From assembly GCA_018136815.1 (NCBI GenBank), contig CM030934.1:7462977-7526976 (forward strand): a stretch of 64,000 nt of DNA. The letters run 5' to 3'. Below the pieces are notes generated by a model. It was not told where the DNA came from and made no database searches. It saw nothing but the letters and a program-made list of their open reading frames with translations. Position 1 is the stretch's first letter. Each line of letters opens with the position of its first letter. A program made the position numbers and the translations under genes. Positions 62,201-64,000 of this stretch are shown piece after piece. The stretch comes from Isochrysis galbana. Taxonomy: Eukaryota; Haptophyta; Isochrysidales; Isochrysidaceae.

Positions 62201-64000
62201 CAGCCTCGATCATGTCGCGGCACTTGATGGTCTGAGGAAGGCTAGCGTGACCGCGATAAGAAGGTACTGCGACGTGGCTTTGGATGTCGCGCTGATTTAC
62301 TCTACCTTTCGTGCTGCCGGGCTCGAATATGGTCGCGGGTTTCAGCAGCTTGGTCAAGTACATTGTTCGCCATCAGCCGGTATTCGTGTGGGAAGGCTGC
62401 ACCGCCGCTCGCATCGTCAAGGCACTCTCGTTCACCCGGCAGACCTCGATGCCGGGTTGCAGCTCACCGCGTCGTTTTCGACATTCGCTTCTGACGAGAC
62501 GCGTTTGCCGTTCTCGGTGTCTGCCGCCGCATTGTATGGCGCGAGTGGGCATGTATGGTCGGTAGCCCAGCAGCAGGATGTCAGCACTACCGCCGTCTCG
62601 CTTGTTTGTCCGAAAGAACGAGTCCATGTGGGGGCGCTTATCGACGGGCTCGAAGCTCGTGTTCTCAAAGGACGTGCGCCGCGGACGACCGTGTCCGCAT
62701 GCGAAAGCCGTCTTTTCGTCATCGAGTGGATGCCAAACGATAGTTTGCGTAGCGCGAATGACGCAAATACGTGGACAGCGCAGGTGGTATCGATGGCCCG
62801 TTGCACGATGCATAGTCAGCAACAGATGAACGGCAAGAGTGATTTCGCGGCGACAGTTTCAAAAATTTCTGTGAGCTCGGACGTTCGGCGCAACCACGCC
62901 GATGGGCTTGGAATGAGCCTTGCGTTGGCTCGCGCATCTGCTCTGTCCACGTTGCCGGCGATGGAGGGCGCGCTGCAGCTAGCGCGTCTGCAGTTGGCCC
63001 GTCGTCCCTACCCGTTGTGGGTTCTGAATGCTGGCGCCCAGCCATGTAGCCCCGCTTCCGTCTCGCGTCCCACATTTGGAGGCCTGCTCGGCCTCTTGCG
63101 CACGGTACACGCTGAGGCTGCAAGCGCCGCTGCTTGGCACCTAGACTGCTGCGGCGATCGTCTGCCTGAGTCGTTGGCGGTTGCGTCGTCTTCGCCTGCA
63201 TCGGAGCCGGAGCTGTGCTTCGCCGGCCAGTCTACGAGGGTGCCAAGGTTGGACCGTCTTGGCTCGACTGGTTCGCAAGCGCCGGCGGTCGACGGTGTGC
63301 ATCTCATCTCTGGCGGCACGGGCGGCCTCGGCCTGCTCACGGGTAAGTGGCTCGGCCGCCAAGGTGCGGCGAGGGTCGCGCTGGCCTCCCGGAGTGGTCG
63401 CGTCGCGCAGGCGAGCAGATCCTTGATCGACCAAGCGGAACGTCTCCGATTATTGGCGTGTGCATGCGACGTAGCAGAGGTGTCTGACACGCGCCTTCTG
63501 CTCTCGTGTGTGGCTGGGTCTGGCGGCTCGGAGCTGAGGGGCGTGTGGCACGCAGCGGGTGTGCTCGCCGACTGTCTGATGCCCTCGCAAAGCGCTCTAT
63601 CTTTCAGACGGGTGTTCGCGCCGAAAGCGCTCGGTGCTTGGAATCTCGAGCATGGATGCGCGCTGGCGCCGCTTGACGCGTGTGTGCTCTTCTCCTCAGT
63701 CGCTGCGTTGCTCGGAGGGAGTGGGCAAGCCAACTACTCCGCGGCCAATTGCACACTCGATGCGACAAGTTGCCATCGACGGCTGGCGGGACGGAATGGA
63801 TCATCGGTGCAGTGGGGTCCTTGGGCCGACGTCGGGATGGCGGCGGAGGCCTCGATCGGCGCACTCTTGCGCAGCTACGGGTTTGGCATGATTACGATGG
63901 CCGATGGCGCGCACGCGCTGGGAGCGTCACTTTCACCGCGGACGCCGATGGTTCATGCGATGATGATCATTGAGTGGGATGTCTTCTCCACACAATTTGT
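56241..64000 (+). CDS. PKS continuation: ECH-ECH-hydrolase-KR-ACP-KS-DH-KR (partial)
   Basis: One frame is open from at least 54345 to the right edge. Domains in order: ECH1 (56300-57060; CPGGN oxyanion region, GGGLAIALLTDC), a degenerate ECH2 (57190-57740; VVHGSVCGLGLLACEACDY), an alpha/beta-hydrolase (57990-58800; nucleophile GASFGAAL, AHGLLGDHRG), KR (about 58900-60110; SGGTGGLGLL, FSSVAALLGGSGQANYSAAN), ACP (60200-60450; MESGLDSLGVVELRS), KS (60520-61840; IDTACSSGLVAAH, EAHGTGTPLGDP, KANWGHAEAAAG), DH (61900-62700; DHVLHGRVVFP and HPADLDAGLQ, both catalytic residues present) and a second KR (62884 to the edge). No AT is seen, so extender units are probably loaded in trans. A crotonase pair inside an elongation module suggests beta-carbon chemistry; product unknown. 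Confidence 0.9.
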   Translation, partial: MYCISWRDIDPAVAPFSSDPLLDLVAPSPLCASAEEALILAERPTLPPGDGSLVSLTLHRDTRVAVLELNDPEHFNALSGEMAADMLRAVLWLRAQPASTVGSVVVQGRGPHFCPGGNLYKLRRGSSGRMTESARSSVDLFAGFVALRTLSVPVVSAVHGTVLGGGLAIALLTDCVVASKDATFQHGELTRGLTPAGLLTRSLAEAVGPVAAMRLYLRDEEVGTGEALSLGLVQHVCDTPEQAQAMASALAAGAVAAREVGVRALSLSERRILASEAWSQAKSAAGARRAPVAVSPSRPNLVWTSLPAVDDAAKSVPPIRVACDDDSGVSAIEFSCAQCAAVVAAQLEAAFEAIRNRTHRVLALVLCSATWQDVETASIEELLSVLTRLRSLRIPLISVVHGSVCGLGLLACEACDYRIGDGSSTAAAAHLIHEAAPNLDAAWERALEFAAWLAAQPSVGLAGTLELMRLPLQGAGMISSPRQALRNALRPPLPARAARVSSVVDKISYAVAASAWTPGVEARDATDEPCAEPGSLAKRMCAKLSASSECTPLDALVDAWDEEEESRGLTESTGAPPRAVERRVEPSIVDPAHPSLLLLRKAENSKIEQAPLVIAHGLLGDHRGFGNLWGTALAHSDVYALRHRGLDGSAAFPLDEHGSAAMVGEYATALLACFGEKPFDVIGASFGAALAFHVARAAGELGAQPRRIVLVDPPPAVPRDLPVPQMLSELRLAAMGVLLIHLRIEMGADVWTRFPQLTTLPEEALGCFVAAQCLPRGASHAEVLELASTFERMLPVYRQCRHALHTLSVNIEPFSGIESGHERAILMALSSDRWPTWCEMFPGVTEDALAPYGPVLSMRLAGKHIDVVTRCIGNREPIFTDALEGFLGCDSPSTWWETEQGASKGLLETSPLVLGARANYTARGLPSSADLRRNHADGLGMSLALARASALSTLPAMEGALQLARLQLARRPYPLWVLNAGAQPCSPASVSRPTFGGLLGLLRTVHAEAASAAAWHLDCCGDRLPESLAVASSSPASEPELCFAGQSARVPRLDRLGSTGSQAPAVDGVHLISGGTGGLGLLTGKWLGRQGAARVALASRSGRVAQASRSLIDQAERLRLLACACDVAEVSDTRLLLSCVAGSGGSELRGVWHAAGVLADCLMPSQSALSFRRVFAPKALGAWNLEHGCALAPLDACVLFSSVAALLGGSGQANYSAANCTLDATSCHRRLAGRNGSSVQWGPWADVGMAAEASIGALLRSYGFGMITMADGAHALGASLSPRTPMVHAMMIIEWDVFSTQFVHASRLLSNFTIEAQRTENSHEAHVVVPRAVVISLDEVLEVARSTIGSSSSYIDADVPLMESGLDSLGVVELRSRLQALVGDAVLLPATLVFEQPTARAIASLFDVAQEDPADMPTPGLVRKTDIAVQVAAMAVHGPRGAHDTSLLWQTLSTGQDCITSIDASRWGVEEAVLSELAPGVSHIRHGGFMRDADLFDNAFFFVSPAEAAIMDPMQRILLERGYEALHGSGYTRGDLVGLPMGVFVGIWASEYSEVMSRNGHLTSGYAPTALGCSMAAGRLSFALGLQGPCLSIDTACSSGLVAAHTSLRSLERSESVAALSCGIGMIFSQVVSLSFANAGMLSTRGRCHTFDARADGYVRGEGCYSMLLRSADDVEKAVFEGAAVQQDGKSASLTAPNGQAQRQLIRAALADASLLESDLFGYEAHGTGTPLGDPVEIRALEASVLVRRGGGRPLAIGSSKANWGHAEAAAGACGLVCLGLRLMAEQAPPNAQLRIMNVHVVETIAGSPGVMPVQLLSLASRQTPRHAGSVSSFGLNGTIAHGVMSRSWRDVKVADLTARFASTAPELHRWRFTWSESAHPFALQLLSESKSRRYASPAFGSLRDIVIDHVLHGRVVFPAAGFFEMVRAALQSFALQRRVCFLQLLTLDDATPSTIVICEVFVADRFEVRSEGEIPGSSTGTTHCAGSLDHVAALDGLRKASVTAIRRYCDVALDVALIYSTFRAAGLEYGRGFQQLGQVHCSPSAGIRVGRLHRRSHRQGTLVHPADLDAGLQLTASFSTFASDETRLPFSVSAAALYGASGHVWSVAQQQDVSTTAVSLVCPKERVHVGALIDGLEARVLKGRAPRTTVSACESRLFVIEWMPNDSLRSANDANTWTAQVVSMARCTMHSQQQMNGKSDFAATVSKISVSSDVRRNHADGLGMSLALARASALSTLPAMEGALQLARLQLARRPYPLWVLNAGAQPCSPASVSRPTFGGLLGLLRTVHAEAASAAAWHLDCCGDRLPESLAVASSSPASEPELCFAGQSTRVPRLDRLGSTGSQAPAVDGVHLISGGTGGLGLLTGKWLGRQGAARVALASRSGRVAQASRSLIDQAERLRLLACACDVAEVSDTRLLLSCVAGSGGSELRGVWHAAGVLADCLMPSQSALSFRRVFAPKALGAWNLEHGCALAPLDACVLFSSVAALLGGSGQANYSAANCTLDATSCHRRLAGRNGSSVQWGPWADVGMAAEASIGALLRSYGFGMITMADGAHALGASLSPRTPMVHAMMIIEWDVFSTQF
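58599..59630 (+). repeat. PKS repeat block, identical to 54345-55376
   Basis: 1,032 bases of apparently perfect identity covering the end of the hydrolase region and the first half of KR. Confidence 0.9.
61063..61843 (+). repeat. PKS repeat block, identical to 55375-56155
   Basis: 781 bases covering the KS from just after the active-site Cys to its end. Confidence 0.9.
62884..64000 (+). repeat. Second KR copy, near-identical to 59032-60148
   Basis: 1,117 bases with one visible difference (G at 59379, A at 63231, an Ala-to-Thr change). The offset of 3,852 is a multiple of three, so both copies lie in the same frame. Identity runs to the window edge and may continue. Confidence 0.9.

Overview
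The window is nuclear DNA of a repeat-rich, GC-rich eukaryotic alga. The evidence is GT-AG introns in otherwise intact genes, APE-type LINE, Ty1/copia and hAT-type elements, an integrated protein-primed DNA polymerase element, a sugar-phosphate/plastid-type translocator with an N-terminal secretory signal (as expected for a complex plastid), and a giant type I polyketide synthase without acyltransferase domains. A haptophyte is my best guess, but no marker in the window proves the lineage.

Layout. 1-6.05 kb holds a Fanzor/TnpB-like fragment running off the left edge, a truncated LINE and a nearly complete LINE on the minus strand, bracketed by a perfect 31-bp inverted repeat. 6.3-7.3 kb encodes a signal-peptide/one-TM protein. 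8.2-12.5 kb is repeats, including a dead hAT-like element with ~92-bp inverted ends and a ~210-bp tandem array. 13.07-15.09 kb is a three-exon coiled-coil gene. 17.84-20.84 kb is a three-exon ankyrin-FHA-FHA-PP2C phosphatase gene. 22.1-22.6 kb is a MITE with an 8-bp target duplication. 23.31-30.10 kb is a 6.8-kb element with long inverted terminal repeats built of tandem units; it carries protein-primed PolB, a GIY-YIG-like ORF and a zinc-finger ORF but no visible capsid or integrase gene, and it sits inside a dispersed repeat.

31.49-33.33 kb is an MFS transporter, 34-37 kb repeats and a retropepsin fragment, 37.96-40.01 kb a DDX52/Rok1-type DEAD-box helicase, 40.6-44.9 kb fragments plus an internally deleted copia element with two LTRs, and 45.49-46.86 kb a triose-phosphate-translocator-family gene. 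A 100-N gap lies at 48196-48295.

48.8-64.0 kb is the 5' part of a giant polyketide synthase gene that leaves the window on the right. It reads acyl-CoA ligase, ACP, KS, DH, two crotonase-fold (ECH) domains, an alpha/beta-hydrolase, KR, ACP, KS, DH, KR. A 2,531-bp mosaic repeat (53710-56240) interrupts it and breaks the frame. The ligase-ACP part carries several small frame breaks that may be decay or sequence error. Several dispersed repeat families (called A, B, C here) recur throughout and are often the insertion site of, or the scar next to, truncated genes.
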